Counted from the stretch's first letter, positions 35,498-44,970 are shown. The stretch: DNA of 64,000 bases from Tenggerimyces flavus (GCF_016907715.1 NZ_JAFBCM010000001.1:7355420-7419419); one strand, 5' to 3'. Notes: generated from the letters alone by a model not told the origin. Numbers and translations are program-made.

Positions 35498-36070
35498 ATG
35501 GGGAAGTCCATCCTGTACATGTCGATGTCGCTCGACGGGTTCATCACCGGCCCGGACGACGGCCCGGGCAAGGGGCTCGGGACCGGCGGCGTCCGGCTGC
35601 ATGAGTGGCTCGGCGAGCCCACCTCCGAGCTGCCGCACTTTGACCCGCCGGGGCTGAGCGGGCAGGTGTTCGCCGAGGGGATGGCTACAGGTGCGGCCGT
35701 CGTCGGCCGCAAGACGTTCGACTACGCCGGCCGCTGGGGCGGCGACCACCACGGTGTGCCGATCTTCGTACCTACGCGCGGAACACCGCCGGCGCCACAG
35801 AGCGGCTGGGTCCACTACGTGCCTGACGTCGCGACCGCGATGCGCGAGGCCAAGGCAGCCGCCGGCGAAAAGGACGTGATGGTGCACGGCGCCGACCTCG
35901 CGCAGTCGCTGCTGCGCGAGGGCCTGATCGACGAGCTGGAGATCCACCTGATCCCGGTCGTGCTCGGCGACGGGCGGCGGCTGTTCGGTGCCGACCGTGT
36001 CGAGCTCGAGCTGACGCGCGTGCTCGACGCGCCCGGTGTCACACACCTGCGCTACCGGGTAGCGCCATGA
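35498..36070 (+). CDS. dihydrofolate reductase family (RibD C-terminal) protein
   Basis: A 190-residue protein: SILYMSMSLDGFITGPDDGP at the N-terminus, AAVVGRKTFDYAGRWGG, MVHGADLAQSLLREGLIDE and LEIHLIPVVLGDGRRLFG, all family hallmarks of the NADPH-binding fold. It is probably a reductase of unknown substrate. It is intact, unlike the related gene just upstream at 34509. ATG 35498 is preceded by AAGGAG. Confidence 0.88.
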   Translation: MGKSILYMSMSLDGFITGPDDGPGKGLGTGGVRLHEWLGEPTSELPHFDPPGLSGQVFAEGMATGAAVVGRKTFDYAGRWGGDHHGVPIFVPTRGTPPAPQSGWVHYVPDVATAMREAKAAAGEKDVMVHGADLAQSLLREGLIDELEIHLIPVVLGDGRRLFGADRVELELTRVLDAPGVTHLRYRVAP

Positions 36071-36282
36071 GCGGCCGACAGGCCGATCCTGCTGATACCG
36101 GTTTTGGAGAGCGGCTTCGCCGTCCGCTCGACGAAACGATCGGGCGGCCAACCGAGTGCCGCTAGGAGCGCCTTCCCTCCGGGGACGCTGGTGTCGACCA
36201 GGTCGGTGCCGAGCGCACGAGCGGCGGCATGTCTGACGCAGCGCCGACGCCAACGTGATTGTCCAGTTGTCAGGAGTGGCCC

Positions 36283-37161
36283 ATGTCCAAGGTGTGGTTC
36301 GTGACGGGAAGTTCGCGCGGTCTAGGTCGCGCGCTCGCCGAGGTCGCGCTCGAAGCGGGTGATCGCGTGGCGGCGACGGCGCGTAACCCTGAGCGGTTGC
36401 GGGACCTCCTCGACAAGTACGGCGACGCGGTGCTTGCCCTGCGGCTGGACGTGACCGACTACGCCGCGGCTGCGCACGTGGTTGCTCAGGCCGCGGAGAC
36501 GTTCGGGCGCATCGATGTCGTCGTCAACAACGCCGGATATGGTGACCTGGGATCGTTTGAGGACACGACGATCGCCTCGTTCCGGGCGCAGATCGATACC
36601 GACTTCTACGGTGTCGTGAACGTTTCGAAGGCGGCCGTGCCGCTCCTGCGCGAGCAGGGCAGTGGTCACATTTTCCAGGTCGCCTCGCTCATTGTCCGCT
36701 TGTCCGGCGCGGGTCTGACCGCCTATCAGGCGGCGAAATGTGCCGTCGCCGGCTTCTCTGTCGGTCTCGCCCAGGAGATCGCGCCGTTCGGGGTGAAGGT
36801 CACCGTTCTTGAGCCGGGCGCCATGCGCACCGACTGGGGTGGCTCGTCGATGACGGTCCCGCAGCCAAGCGCGCTGTACCAGCCGACGATCGGAGCGTTC
36901 GCCGAGGCGCTGCGCGCCTTCTCTGGTCACGAGCCGGGGGACACGCGTCGTGTCGCGCAAGTCGTGCGAGACCTCGCCGGCCGGGACGACGCACCCGTGC
37001 GTCTGCTGCTCGGCACCGATGCTGTGCCGCTGGCGCAGCAGGCGGCACAGGAACTCGCCGCCAGCGACGAGGCCTGGCGAGAAGTCAGTCTGAGCGTCTC
37101 CTACGAGACGCCTCTGACTGCCGATGCCCCGAACGACCCCGGCACCAGCAACAACGTGTAG
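36283..37161 (+). CDS. short-chain dehydrogenase/reductase
   Basis: A 292-residue classical SDR with WFVTGSSRGLGRALAEVALE (TGxxxGxG cofactor motif), LDVTDY, VVVNNAGYG (NNAG), the catalytic Ser in HIFQVASLIV and YQAAK (Tyr/Lys). The extended C-terminus fits the oxidoreductase subgroup common in actinobacteria. ATG 36283 follows CAGGAG. About 210 bases upstream of it contain no clear gene. Confidence 0.9.
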   Translation: MSKVWFVTGSSRGLGRALAEVALEAGDRVAATARNPERLRDLLDKYGDAVLALRLDVTDYAAAAHVVAQAAETFGRIDVVVNNAGYGDLGSFEDTTIASFRAQIDTDFYGVVNVSKAAVPLLREQGSGHIFQVASLIVRLSGAGLTAYQAAKCAVAGFSVGLAQEIAPFGVKVTVLEPGAMRTDWGGSSMTVPQPSALYQPTIGAFAEALRAFSGHEPGDTRRVAQVVRDLAGRDDAPVRLLLGTDAVPLAQQAAQELAASDEAWREVSLSVSYETPLTADAPNDPGTSNNV

Positions 37162-37208
37162 CAGCTGAACTTCGGCACCAGGCAGAAGCGGGCACCGCAT
37201 CGGAGGCT

Positions 37209-37588
37209 TCAGCCAATCACCCGGTGACCGGCCCGGCGCAGCAGCTCAAACGCCTTGTCCACCTGATCAACAGGGATCAGCGTTGTCGAACGGCACCAGG
37301 CTGCCGCAATGATGCCCAGGCGGTACGACGCATTGAGCTCGTTCGCCCGATCCTCAGCCGTATAAGACTCCCCGTCGGTCGAGTGGTCCCGTACGCCGAC
37401 CCGGATCCCGTAGAGCACGAACGCAAAAAGCCAGCTCGGCCGCCGACAACCCACGCCGGCGGCAGCACAACCTCGCCGCTCGAGAAGATCAACGGAGTCG
37501 GGTCCCACAGCTTGAGACCGACGCCAGTCCGCCGCAGCGACCAGCCCCGCGCCACGCTTTGAGCCCCGGTCCCTATCCAGCGCTGCAA
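37209..37588 (-). pseudogene. hypothetical protein gene, frameshifted
   Basis: The minus strand gives VGLKLWDPTPLIFSSGEVVL and PPAWVVGGRAGF in one frame, then LFAFVLYGIRVGVRDHSTDG and LGIIAAAWCRSTTLIPVDQV, KAFELLRRAGHRV in another, with the shift near 37440. This looks like one conserved hypothetical protein of about 120 residues interrupted by an indel. Confidence 0.45.
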
Positions 37589-37720
37589 CCCGAGCTGTAC
37601 CGCGGGATCTCAACGATCGACCGGATTGCCCGGGCGCACAACCGCGAATGTGACTCGTTCGGACCATGACGAAGACCTGTCGCCCGGCACGTGGCTACTG
37701 GATTCATCGACGGCACTGCG

Positions 37721-38404
37721 TCAAGAAATCGCCAGCTCGTCGCCCAGTCGGATGACTCCGCTCGTGGCCACATCGGCATACATGGCCAAGAACATGTCGC
37801 GTTCCGCAGCTAGAGGCTTGAGCCACTTTCCCTCGGCCTTCGCCCCATCCTGGTCGATGTCAATCATCCGGCAACGTGGCACGCGTTCCACCACACGAAG
37901 TTGCGTCCCACCGCACACAAGAGTTCGGCCGGCCCAACTCTCCTCGATGAACGGTTCCTCGCACGAGAAGACAAGGTTCACCCGTAGCCTCCGAGGATCC
38001 GCACGAATTCCCCACCGTTCAGCGCACCACTCCAGGGTCGCAGTGCCGATCAAAGAAACCGATCCCATGTCTTGGTGGGGAATCGTTGCCTCAGATGTGA
38101 CCCGGACGTCCAGGCCAATCTCGTGGCTCAGTTCCGCATCGAGGGCAGGGTCACCGACCCTCCACTCCCCGGACGGTCCGGTAACAACGACATCACCTGA
38201 TGGACTCGTTACCGCGCCGTACGAGAAGATCGGGTCACGTCGACGAAACCGCCTCGTGTTCTTTCCTGACGCGAAGTGGCCGTCAGGATCCTCGACGGCA
38301 TACCACCGGTCGCCCTCGATCCCTCGATGGTTGAACGTCGCGGCCCTGAGGAACTCACCGGCCATCGACTTAACCGGATAGCGGCGGAGTGAGACGACGC
38401 GCAT
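37721..38404 (-). CDS. MOSC-domain sulfurtransferase-like protein
   Basis: A 227-residue protein starting MRVVSLRRYPVKSMAGEFL, the MOSC N-terminal beta-barrel motif, then GIEGDRWYAVEDPDGHFAS. The C-terminal MOSC domain has LVFSCEEPFIEESWAGRTL and the conserved Cys in VERVPRCRMIDIDQDG. MOSC proteins transfer sulfur or reduce N-hydroxylated compounds through a molybdenum cofactor. ATG 38404 is used because the conserved sequence begins there. An insertion sequence lies just upstream. Confidence 0.88.
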   Translation of the reverse strand: MRVVSLRRYPVKSMAGEFLRAATFNHRGIEGDRWYAVEDPDGHFASGKNTRRFRRRDPIFSYGAVTSPSGDVVVTGPSGEWRVGDPALDAELSHEIGLDVRVTSEATIPHQDMGSVSLIGTATLEWCAERWGIRADPRRLRVNLVFSCEEPFIEESWAGRTLVCGGTQLRVVERVPRCRMIDIDQDGAKAEGKWLKPLAAERDMFLAMYADVATSGVIRLGDELAIS

Positions 38405-38535
38405 TGGCACCTTGGAAGGATAGCGATCTCCGCCCAGATGACCCCGCGTTGTGGGCATGACGTGTCGCCCTTACGACGAGGATGGGGCCAATTGACTTTG
38501 CTGGCGCAGCGATGGCGGGGCGATGGCGCGGTCCC

Positions 38536-39947
38536 TGTTGCCTCATGTCAAGATGCCCGGGAAGACGGTGTCGTTGCCTCATGTGTTTTTGCCCGGGAAG
38601 GGCGTCGGGGTGGGTGGAGTGCGGGGACGCGGTTGGGGTGTCCTTTCGCGGTGGACATGTCGAGCAGGTGTTGTTGCAGGGTGGCGATGTCGCGGCGGAG
38701 TTGGGCGGGGTTGAGCTGGTCGTACCAGCCGGTGAGGTTGTTCTTGACTGTCTGGTCGATGTGCGCCGAGGCGAGCAGCCGCTGGAACGGGGTCTTCGCG
38801 GTGTTGTGCTTCTTGATCACTTTCGCGCCGTGGCGGGTCTTGGACTGCAGTTTCTGTTGCGGGGTGAAGAAGTTGATCATCAACCGGAGTGGTTGGTAGA
38901 GCCGGTTCAACAGCTCGGTCTCGGCGTCGGTGTCGAACCGCAGATACCCCACCGTCTGCCGCACCACCGACCAGTTCTTCTGCTCCACATGGGCGTTGTC
39001 GTTCTTGTGGGCTTCCCGGGACCGGGTGAAGGTGATCTTGTTGTCGGTGCACCAGCCCAGCAGGTGGTGGTTGATGAACTCCGACCCGTTGTCGGAGTCG
39101 ATGCCCAGCAGCGGGAACGGCAACCCGGCGGCGATGTCGTCCAACGCGTCCCGGACCCGGACCGCGGCCTTGTTCCGGACCGCGCGGGTCTCGGTCCAGC
39201 CCGAAGCGATGTCGGTCACGGTCAGGGTCTGGCAGAACTCCCCGCGGGAGTTGCCGCCCTCGTGGCCGACCAGATCGACCTCGACGAACCCGGGCCGGTC
39301 GTCGTCCCACTGCGACCACATCCGCACCGGGATCTGCGCCTTCAACAACGACCCGAACTTGGTGCCGGACCGGCCCTTGTGCGGCAGCCGAGCCCGCGCC
39401 TTAGCCAACCGCCGATCGATCGTGGCCGCCGACATGGCCACCAGCAGATCCGCCGTCTGCTGCGGAATCTGCAGCTCACCCACCTGCCGGAGCCGGTCCA
39501 CCAACTCCGGCAAGAACGGCGCCAGCCGCTTCCCACACGGCCCACCCAGCACCGCCCAACACCTCTCCAACGCCGCGACCACCTCCGGCCCATACACCTG
39601 CCCCGGCGGCGGCATCGCCGACTTCAACGTCCCGACCCGCCGCCGCCTGCGCACCCGCTTGGGCCGCAACGCGACCCGCAACGCGACCCGCAACACCTTC
39701 CGCGCATGATCACGATGCCACCCCGTCGTCGCGCACAACTCATCCAAAATCCGCGACTTGTCCGCCCGACCCGCCGCCCGATACCGCACCGCGACCTGCC
39801 GAGCCACCGCCAACCGCTGAACCATCGTCAACCCCATCGATCACGATCAGCCGCCACCCCCACCCCACCCCCGACAGACACGCCGAAACGGGCACTTTCC
39901 AACTGAGGCAACGACTCACCTAGCCGGGCATTTCCGATGAGTCAACG
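38536..39947. mobile_element. insertion sequence with doubled terminal repeats
   Basis: About 1.41 kb with one transposase gene. The left end (38536-38610) contains GTTGCCTCATGT...GCCCGGGAAG twice in tandem. The right end (39875-39947, read inward) has GTTGACTCAT...TGCCCGG and GTTGCCTCA...TGCCCG. Each end therefore carries two roughly 37-bp units, and the two ends are inverted copies. A clean target duplication was not seen, although GCGCGG occurs in both flanks. It sits between the MOSC and LysR genes. Confidence 0.75.
38548..39837 (-). CDS. integrase-core (DDE) transposase
   Basis: A 429-residue protein: an N-terminal helix-turn-helix (VRYRAAGRADKSRILDELC, TTGWHRDHARKVL), an Arg-rich linker, then a retroviral-integrase-like core with VEVDLVGHEGGN (Asp), LLGIDSDNGSEFINHHLL (Asp) and NDNAHVEQKNWSVVRQ (Glu). 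The C-terminus has KTPFQRLLASAHIDQ. I tentatively place it with the integrase-catalytic-domain transposases grouped under ISNCY. ATG 39825 is an alternative start. It appears intact and could still be active. Confidence 0.85.
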   Translation of the reverse strand: MGLTMVQRLAVARQVAVRYRAAGRADKSRILDELCATTGWHRDHARKVLRVALRVALRPKRVRRRRRVGTLKSAMPPPGQVYGPEVVAALERCWAVLGGPCGKRLAPFLPELVDRLRQVGELQIPQQTADLLVAMSAATIDRRLAKARARLPHKGRSGTKFGSLLKAQIPVRMWSQWDDDRPGFVEVDLVGHEGGNSRGEFCQTLTVTDIASGWTETRAVRNKAAVRVRDALDDIAAGLPFPLLGIDSDNGSEFINHHLLGWCTDNKITFTRSREAHKNDNAHVEQKNWSVVRQTVGYLRFDTDAETELLNRLYQPLRLMINFFTPQQKLQSKTRHGAKVIKKHNTAKTPFQRLLASAHIDQTVKNNLTGWYDQLNPAQLRRDIATLQQHLLDMSTAKGHPNRVPALHPPRRPSRAKTHEATTPSSRAS

Positions 39948-39988
39948 CGCGGGCTGGACAACCGTCGGTTGTCTGCCAAGGTGATGCG

Positions 39989-40968
39989 GTGGACTTCGAC
40001 CTTTCCCAGATCAGAGCGTTAGTGGTCGCTGCGGAGGAACTTCATTTCGGGCGTGCAGCCGAACGGCTCTGCATCAGCCAGCAGGGCTTGTCCAAGCGGA
40101 TTAAGCGTTTGGAGCAACTGCTGGGCGAGCCGCTCTTCGACCGGCGGCATAACGTGGTGGAGCTGACACTGACCGGTCGGAGGTTCTTGCCGAAGGCACG
40201 CCGGCTGCTCGCCATCGCCGACGAGACGGCAGCAGAGCTGTGGCCGCAGACGCGGCCACTGCGCATCGACGTGTGGGGTCAAGTGCATGCGCCGTTACGA
40301 ATCGTGGGCCGTCTTGCTGCCCAGACTCCCCATCTTCTCCCCGAGCTGAGTATGCGTCGCAGTCTGTCGGCATCGCTGGGCGCGCTGGAACGCGACGAGG
40401 TCGACGTCGCCTTCGGTCGTCCGTACGATCTCCTCCGTCCAGTCCCGGCTGGACTCATCGTCCAGCCGACCTATCTGGAACCGATGGCCGTGGCGATGTC
40501 GAGCCGGCATCCCTACGCGGGCACCGAGGTTCTGAGCCCCGACGATCTGCGTGCCGTTGGATTGTGGTGGCCACTCGAAAACAGCCCGGGCGAGGTTGCG
40601 GGCTTTCTTCGTGAGTTCGGGTCGCACTTTGAGATTCCCACGTCAACTGAGGGTCTCAACCTTGGCGTCGATCACCTCCTCGACGATCTCCGCGGGAATC
40701 CGAACAGCCTCTCCCTCGCCGGCCGCGAGTGCCTCTGGCTGCCATGGGAGGCGTCACGATCGTGGATCTCCAGCCCGTTCCCCGGTTCCTGTGGTGGGCC
40801 CTGCGTCGTAGGGTCGCGCCGCACAAGCAGCTCGCCCAATTCTTCGGGCTCCTCGCGGAGACGACCCGTCGGGAAGGCTGGTTGGATTTCGACCCCCAGA
40901 CCGACTGGCTCCCCGCCGCCGACCGCACAGACCTCCTCGGCTGGACTGCAGCCGCCGATAGACGATAG
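39989..40968 (+). pseudogene. LysR-family transcriptional regulator, one frameshift
   Basis: GTG 39989 starts DFDLSQIRALVVAAEELHFG and RAAERLCISQQGLSKRIKRL, a textbook LysR helix-turn-helix. A substrate-binding domain follows (LERDEVDVAFGRPYDLLRPV). Near 40730 the family sequence continues in another frame: MGGVTIVDLQPVPRFLWWAL then FGLLAETTRREGWLDFD, stopping at 40968. Restored length is about 325 residues. Only the tail of the effector domain is affected. Confidence 0.82.
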
Positions 40969-41100
40969 GGCTCCAGGAGGCCGCCCGCACTTCCGTACCC
41001 GAGGCGTACCCGAGTCCTTGTCCGCAACTCCAGAACGTCGAGATAGAGCCGCGGGCCTCTGGACACGGCGGCTCCGTCGAACGTACCGGACGAGTCACTG

Positions 41101-41493
41101 ATGGCCGTAGTGTCTCTTGTGACCTCCCGTCCGGAATCCAGCGACCCGGCCGGGCCGCGTCATCATCCACTGGACGCGACACCGGTCGAAGTGCGAGCCG
41201 CGCTCGCCGCCGTGTCCATCGACGACGCCGAGCGGTTCGACGCGGAGTGGTCCCACGCCCTCGACGTCGCGCGGGACCGGCTCGACTTGACCGAGCTCGA
41301 CGACGTGCTCCAGCGGTGGCCATGTTCGCCGCGTCAGCCCGGAACAATCCCCGTACGGCACCGGCAGATGATGGCCCAGCTCGTCCGCGCCGAGGCCGGG
41401 GAGACACCGCCTGAGGGCGTGCCGTGGGACGTCGTCACCGCAGGCCTCGCCCACCGCCCTCACCAACCACACCACCCGCACCGGGACGCCTGA
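41101..41493 (+). CDS. DUF6247-type protein
   Basis: A 130-residue frame with ATPVEVRAALAAVSIDDAER, FDAEWSHALDVARDRLDLTE and LDDVLQRW, the core of DUF6247 proteins that precede RelE-like partners in actinobacteria. The end PPEGVPWDVVTAGLA also fits. The stretch between may contain compensating frameshifts (PCSPRQPGTIPVRHRQMM is atypical). It is followed seven bases later by a broken partner gene, so the pair resembles a decayed toxin-antitoxin-like unit. Confidence 0.6.
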   Translation: MAVVSLVTSRPESSDPAGPRHHPLDATPVEVRAALAAVSIDDAERFDAEWSHALDVARDRLDLTELDDVLQRWPCSPRQPGTIPVRHRQMMAQLVRAEAGETPPEGVPWDVVTAGLAHRPHQPHHPHRDA

Positions 41494-41499
41494 TCCTGC

Positions 41500-41738
41500 G
41501 TGTACCGCGTCAAATCGACGTCGAAGCAGTCCGAGATCGACGCGCTACCACCAGAGGCAGTCGCCGCCTTCCTCGAGCTGCGGGCCGCGCTCGATACCTC
41601 CCCCGCACACCCATGGACGTCCCGCACGTGACACCCCAACCGCCAACATTTGGTCGGTCTCGTTCGGGCCCCGCCGGTCGTGGCCTCGCGACCTGGTACA
41701 CCATCGAGCCCGAGCGAAGCCCGTCAACGAATCGTTGA
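41500..41738 (+). pseudogene. RelE-like/hypothetical partner of DUF6247, broken
   Basis: GTG 41500 starts YRVKSTSKQSEIDALPPEAV, AAFLELRAALDTSP, then stops. Later frames give NPTANIWSVSFG and PAGRGLATWYTIEPE up to 41738. Put together it is a small toxin-like protein of about 80-90 residues with two indels. Confidence 0.6.
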
Positions 41739-41920
41739 CGCCGTACGCACCGCCGCACCCGAGGAAACCCCGCCGCTCCCCGGTGCCCCACGCTGCCCCT
41801 CCACTCCTCTCGCCCGCCGTGGGCGTGTCGGTTGCCGTTGATCTTGACCACACAGCCGGGCGCCGCCGGACGCCCCCTGCACGTCTGGCTTCCGGGCCCG
41901 TTCACCGTCGCCAACGCAGG

Positions 41921-42319
41921 TTAGAGGGGCTGCTCCATCTGGTCTTCCGAGGCGAGTCGGCGACCGGTTTCGATGACGAGACGGACTCCGGTGTTGCCAG
42001 GGGCGAACGGGTCGTACTCCTCATCGCGTCGTACCTGACCGCCGGCTGCGGCGAGGGCCTGCTCGGCGGCGATCGCGTTCCGGTCGCTGCTGAGGTGCAC
42101 GACGATGCCGTGGTGGCCGGTGGGGTTGGTGAAGCCCTGGACCGCCAGGATGGCCGCGTCTACGGCGGCAGCCTTTCCCGAGGCGGCGCGGTAGGGGCGG
42201 AACCGGTCCGCGAGGGCGGCCCGCACGATCGCCCACACCGCGTCTCTATCTAAGGCCGCGTCTCTATCTAAGGCCGTGTCCAACATCGTGCCCGTGATCG
42301 ATGTGGTGTCTGTGTTCAA
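41921..42319 (-). CDS. hypothetical protein with an N-terminal tandem repeat
   Basis: A 132-residue protein: MNTDTTSITGTMLDTALDRD, AAVDAAILAVQGFTNPTGHH, GIVVHLSSDRNAIAAEQALA, FAPGNTGVRLVIETGRRL. The layout (helix, strand, helix, strand) looks like a small folded domain, but no family was recognised. Residues ALDRDAALDRDA arise from an exact 18-bp duplication (42241-42276), which lengthens the N-terminus by six residues. Confidence 0.65.
   Translation of the reverse strand: MNTDTTSITGTMLDTALDRDAALDRDAVWAIVRAALADRFRPYRAASGKAAAVDAAILAVQGFTNPTGHHGIVVHLSSDRNAIAAEQALAAAGGQVRRDEEYDPFAPGNTGVRLVIETGRRLASEDQMEQPL
42241..42276. repeat. 18-bp exact tandem duplication
   Basis: CGTCTCTATCTAAGGCCG occurs at 42241-42258 and again at 42259-42276, in frame inside the hypothetical gene. 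Confidence 0.85.
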
Positions 42320-42812
42320 CGTCCCCTCCCCTTTCCGCCCGAACGGCTGGTGTCAGTTTTGTCAGTGTGTACAGCTGTGGGCGGCCCCGCGGCGTGAGCA
42401 TCGTCGTGAACGTCGTGAACGGGTCTCCCGCCGCACTGTCTCCGAAGGCGAGAGACCCGAGCCGACTGTAGCCGGCCCCGTCGACGCCCGCGCCGAGCTC
42501 CCCCGAGCGACAGTTGTGCTGACAGCGCCCGGCCACGTCCGGGCCGATGCCCCGTCCGATACAGGATTATGACCGTTACAGGATGGTTTAGGTAGTTTCG
42601 CAAGGGTCGCTGGATGGCTAGTCAGTGGTGTCAGCGCCCGGTGCGGGGAGGACGTGTGAGGTCGACGTTGGTCGTGCGGCGGACCGCCGGTGCGAGCCGG
42701 CGGGGAGCGGGGAGGCCTCGTACCCTGCGCGGATGTCATTGGCGTCGACATCGGTCGTGCGGGGCCGTAGCGCCATCCGAGTTGATGGCGTCGTTGGAGC
42801 CTTGACTGAGTC
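42320..42812. other. intergenic region without recognised features
   Basis: About 490 bases. Several short frames exist, but none shows family similarity or a good start. Two TTACAGGAT-like words near 42560-42585 are the only visible repeats. Confidence 0.35.
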
Positions 42813-43268
42813 CTAGTGCTCGCGCGCGGCCCGGAGCTCCTCGGTCATCGCGTCGACCGCTTCAGGCCGACCATGCAGTGCTGCTGGCGTGTTCTGTAAA
42901 GACGCCGCCAACCAGGTGCCATCGTGGCGCACACCGACGAGCAACTGGACTGCATTCTGGTCGGGCACCAGGTCACCGCCGCCGGGCGGGACCATTCCCA
43001 CGGTAGCGTGCAGCAGAGCCGAGTTCGTGCCGATCGGCCGCACGTCACGAACGATGCGCACATAGCTGGCGACCTGATGGTCCGCAAAGATGCCGGCGAG
43101 GGCGTCGGCGATCTCGTTGCGGCCGTGCATCTCGCTGCCGTCGAAGCCCACGACAATCGCGTCCTGCGTGAATTGACGTGCATATGCTTCGGCATCCTGG
43201 CGGTTCCATGCCGACAGGATCTCGGCATGCACCTGCTCAAGATCGCCCAGAGAAGCAGGATCGCTCAC
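42813..43268 (-). CDS. SgcJ/EcaC (NTF2-like) family protein
   Basis: A 151-residue protein from GTG 43268. It has a cone-shaped NTF2-like fold pattern: LEQVHAEILSAWNRQDAEAY, ARQFTQDAIVVGFDGSEMHG, NEIADALAGIFADHQVASYV, ALLHATVGMVPPGG and AVQLLVGVRHDGTWLAASLQ. Members are small binding proteins or oxidoreductases of unknown substrate. The longer upstream frame is not conserved. Confidence 0.82.
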   Translation of the reverse strand: MSDPASLGDLEQVHAEILSAWNRQDAEAYARQFTQDAIVVGFDGSEMHGRNEIADALAGIFADHQVASYVRIVRDVRPIGTNSALLHATVGMVPPGGGDLVPDQNAVQLLVGVRHDGTWLAASLQNTPAALHGRPEAVDAMTEELRAAREH

Positions 43269-43299
43269 ACAAGCACTGTCCCGCACTCGAGTTGGCGTT

Positions 43300-44007
43300 T
43301 CAATCCTTCGCTGCAGCGGAAATGTCGACGCAGAGGACTCCTCTGTTGCCGTCCTGGTCCGCAATCACGGTGAGCCCGGGCGCATCGCTGTCGTCGACGA
43401 CGGTCCCGCCGGCGGCGAGAACGGCGGCGATGCGTTGCTCGGCCACCTCAGGCGCGACGTAGACCTCGACATGGAGTCGCTGGCCCGTGGCCTCGGGCTC
43501 GCCGGGGTCGTCGAACCACAAGTTCGGCACTCGCACCGTCGCGTCCCGGATCTCGTCGCCGGGTGACCCGCGGCCCTGGGACTCGGCGCTCCCTGTCAGC
43601 AAGGCTGCCCACACCGGAGCAACGGTGGCGGAACGGGCCGTGTCGAGGCCGAGCTCGATCTCGCTGACCGAGGCCGGGTCGGCATCCAGTTCGCGGTCGG
43701 CGGCGATCTCGGTGATCCGTCGCGCGAGATCGACGTCCTGCATGGTCCCCCACTCGACGACGTACTCGGTGCCCTCGTCGTCGCGGTAGATGGCGTCGTC
43801 GGTGACCAGCTCGATGTCAACGTAGCCGTTGCCGATCGACACGCGCGGGTAGTGGCCGAGCCGGTCGCCCGCCTCGCCAACCGCGGCAACGAACCGTGCG
43901 CCCGTGCCGAAGTCCTTGACCAGGTAGTGGGCGTGCAGTCCCTGGGCCAGCTTGCGCCACTCGGTCAGGTTGGCCCCGGCGATCTGGTCGCCCTTCAGCA
44001 TGTCCAT
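43300..44007 (-). CDS. pterin-4a-carbinolamine dehydratase-like and VOC domain fusion
   Basis: A 235-residue protein. Residues 1-115 match a PCD-like domain: EWRKLAQGLHAHYLVKDFGT, GARFVAAVGEAGDRLGHYPR, YVDIELVTDDAIY, DVDLARRITEIAADRELDA. Residues 125-235 are a VOC module: VRVPNLWFDDPGEPEATGQR, LHVEVYVAPEVAEQRIAAVL, LTVIADQDGNRGVLCVDI. The PCD active-site HHPD-type motif appears as GHYP, so dehydratase activity is doubtful. The combination recurs in actinobacteria; its role is unknown. Confidence 0.82.
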   Translation of the reverse strand: MDMLKGDQIAGANLTEWRKLAQGLHAHYLVKDFGTGARFVAAVGEAGDRLGHYPRVSIGNGYVDIELVTDDAIYRDDEGTEYVVEWGTMQDVDLARRITEIAADRELDADPASVSEIELGLDTARSATVAPVWAALLTGSAESQGRGSPGDEIRDATVRVPNLWFDDPGEPEATGQRLHVEVYVAPEVAEQRIAAVLAAGGTVVDDSDAPGLTVIADQDGNRGVLCVDISAAAKD

Positions 44008-44034
44008 GGTCTGGGACTCTAGCTGCGACCGGCC

Positions 44035-44140
44035 TCAGGCAGGCTCGACCGTCTTGACCATGACGCAGTTCTTCAGCCCTTTGGGCCGGTCGTAGGTGAA
44101 GCCGAGCCGCTCGTAGAGTCGACGGGTGCCGTTGTCGGGT
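44035..44140 (-). pseudogene. C-terminal fragment of a GNAT acetyltransferase
   Basis: The minus-strand frame ends at TGA 44035-44037 and reads GTRRLYERLGFTYDRPKG then LKNCVMVKTVEPA, the typical end of a GNAT domain. It is cut at about 44140, close to the start of the plus-strand GNAT gene. This may mark a recombination joint or the left edge of the Tni element. Confidence 0.65.
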
Positions 44141-44210
44141 GGTCGCGGGGAACCCGGCCCGTCCGGCACCTGCGCCGCGGGCAGGTGGCCGGCTGCCGTC
44201 GGCATCAGTC

Positions 44211-44950
44211 GTGGCCGATGACGGGCAGCGGGTCGACCTGGATGCGGAGATCTGTCCGGGGATCCGGGCCCGGGTCGCCGTGCCAGCTGATCTGGCGCGG
44301 TGTGGTGAGCTGGCAGCGCTGGTCGGGATCGACAGCGCAGGTGCCAAGAGTGGTCAGCTTGCGGAGTTCGTGAACGCGGCCTCGCTCGGGTCCGCAGTCT
44401 TGGCCGGTGCGGAGTTCGGTGTGGACCAGTTCCGCCGGGAGCTGTCCAAGCTGATGACCGGTGACTTGGTGGCCGCCGCGCAGGCCGTCAGCTTGGTGAT
44501 GGTGGCGGTCACCGAGACCGGCGAGATCGTCGGGCTGCTGATCGCGTTCCCGCCGTCGGCGGTGATCGAGCAGCACCTGAACTCACCGAATATCACCGAT
44601 CGGCAGATGGTGATGGTGGGCGGCCTGACCGGGTCAGCAAGCTGCGGGCCCTGGCTGTGGATCCGAAGTGGCGCGGCCGCGGTGTCGGCGCCGGGCTGCT
44701 GGCCCGGTTCACGGACATCTTCACCGCATGCGGCTACTTCTACCTGTTCGGCCAGTTCGACGTTCCCGATCAGCGATGGTTCGACCGGCGCGACCCCGGC
44801 CTGGAGACCTTCTACACCCAGCAGGGCTTCACCGTGCTGGGTGAAGGCAAGCCGCTCGACTTCTTCGTCGTGTTCGGGATCCACAGCGCGATCCTCCCGG
44901 CCCGCGCGAGCAGTTCTTCTACTACCGCCCGCCGACCGACCAGCCAGTGA
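44211..44950 (+). pseudogene. GNAT family N-acetyltransferase, two frameshifts
   Basis: GTG 44211 opens ADDGQRVDLDAEICPGIRAR, VAVPADLARCGELAALVGID and MVAVTETGEIVGLLIAFPP. Near 44637 the reading moves to KLRALAVDPKWRGRGVGAGL (acetyl-CoA pyrophosphate loop RGRGVG), LETFYTQQGFTVLGEGKPL. Near 44905 a second shift is needed for EQFFYYRPPTDQP. About 245 residues are expected. It is convergent with tniQ and may be cargo of the Tni element. Confidence 0.75.
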
Positions 44951-44970
44951 CGTCGCGGGATCAGACCAGA

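Noticed and set aside
38482-39906. A 474-residue plus-strand protein across the insertion sequence
   Set aside because: It is antisense to the transposase, whose catalytic motifs are intact.
38520-39960. Target-site duplication of the insertion sequence
   Set aside because: GCGCGG occurs in both flanks but not at equal distance from the ends, so it is not claimed.
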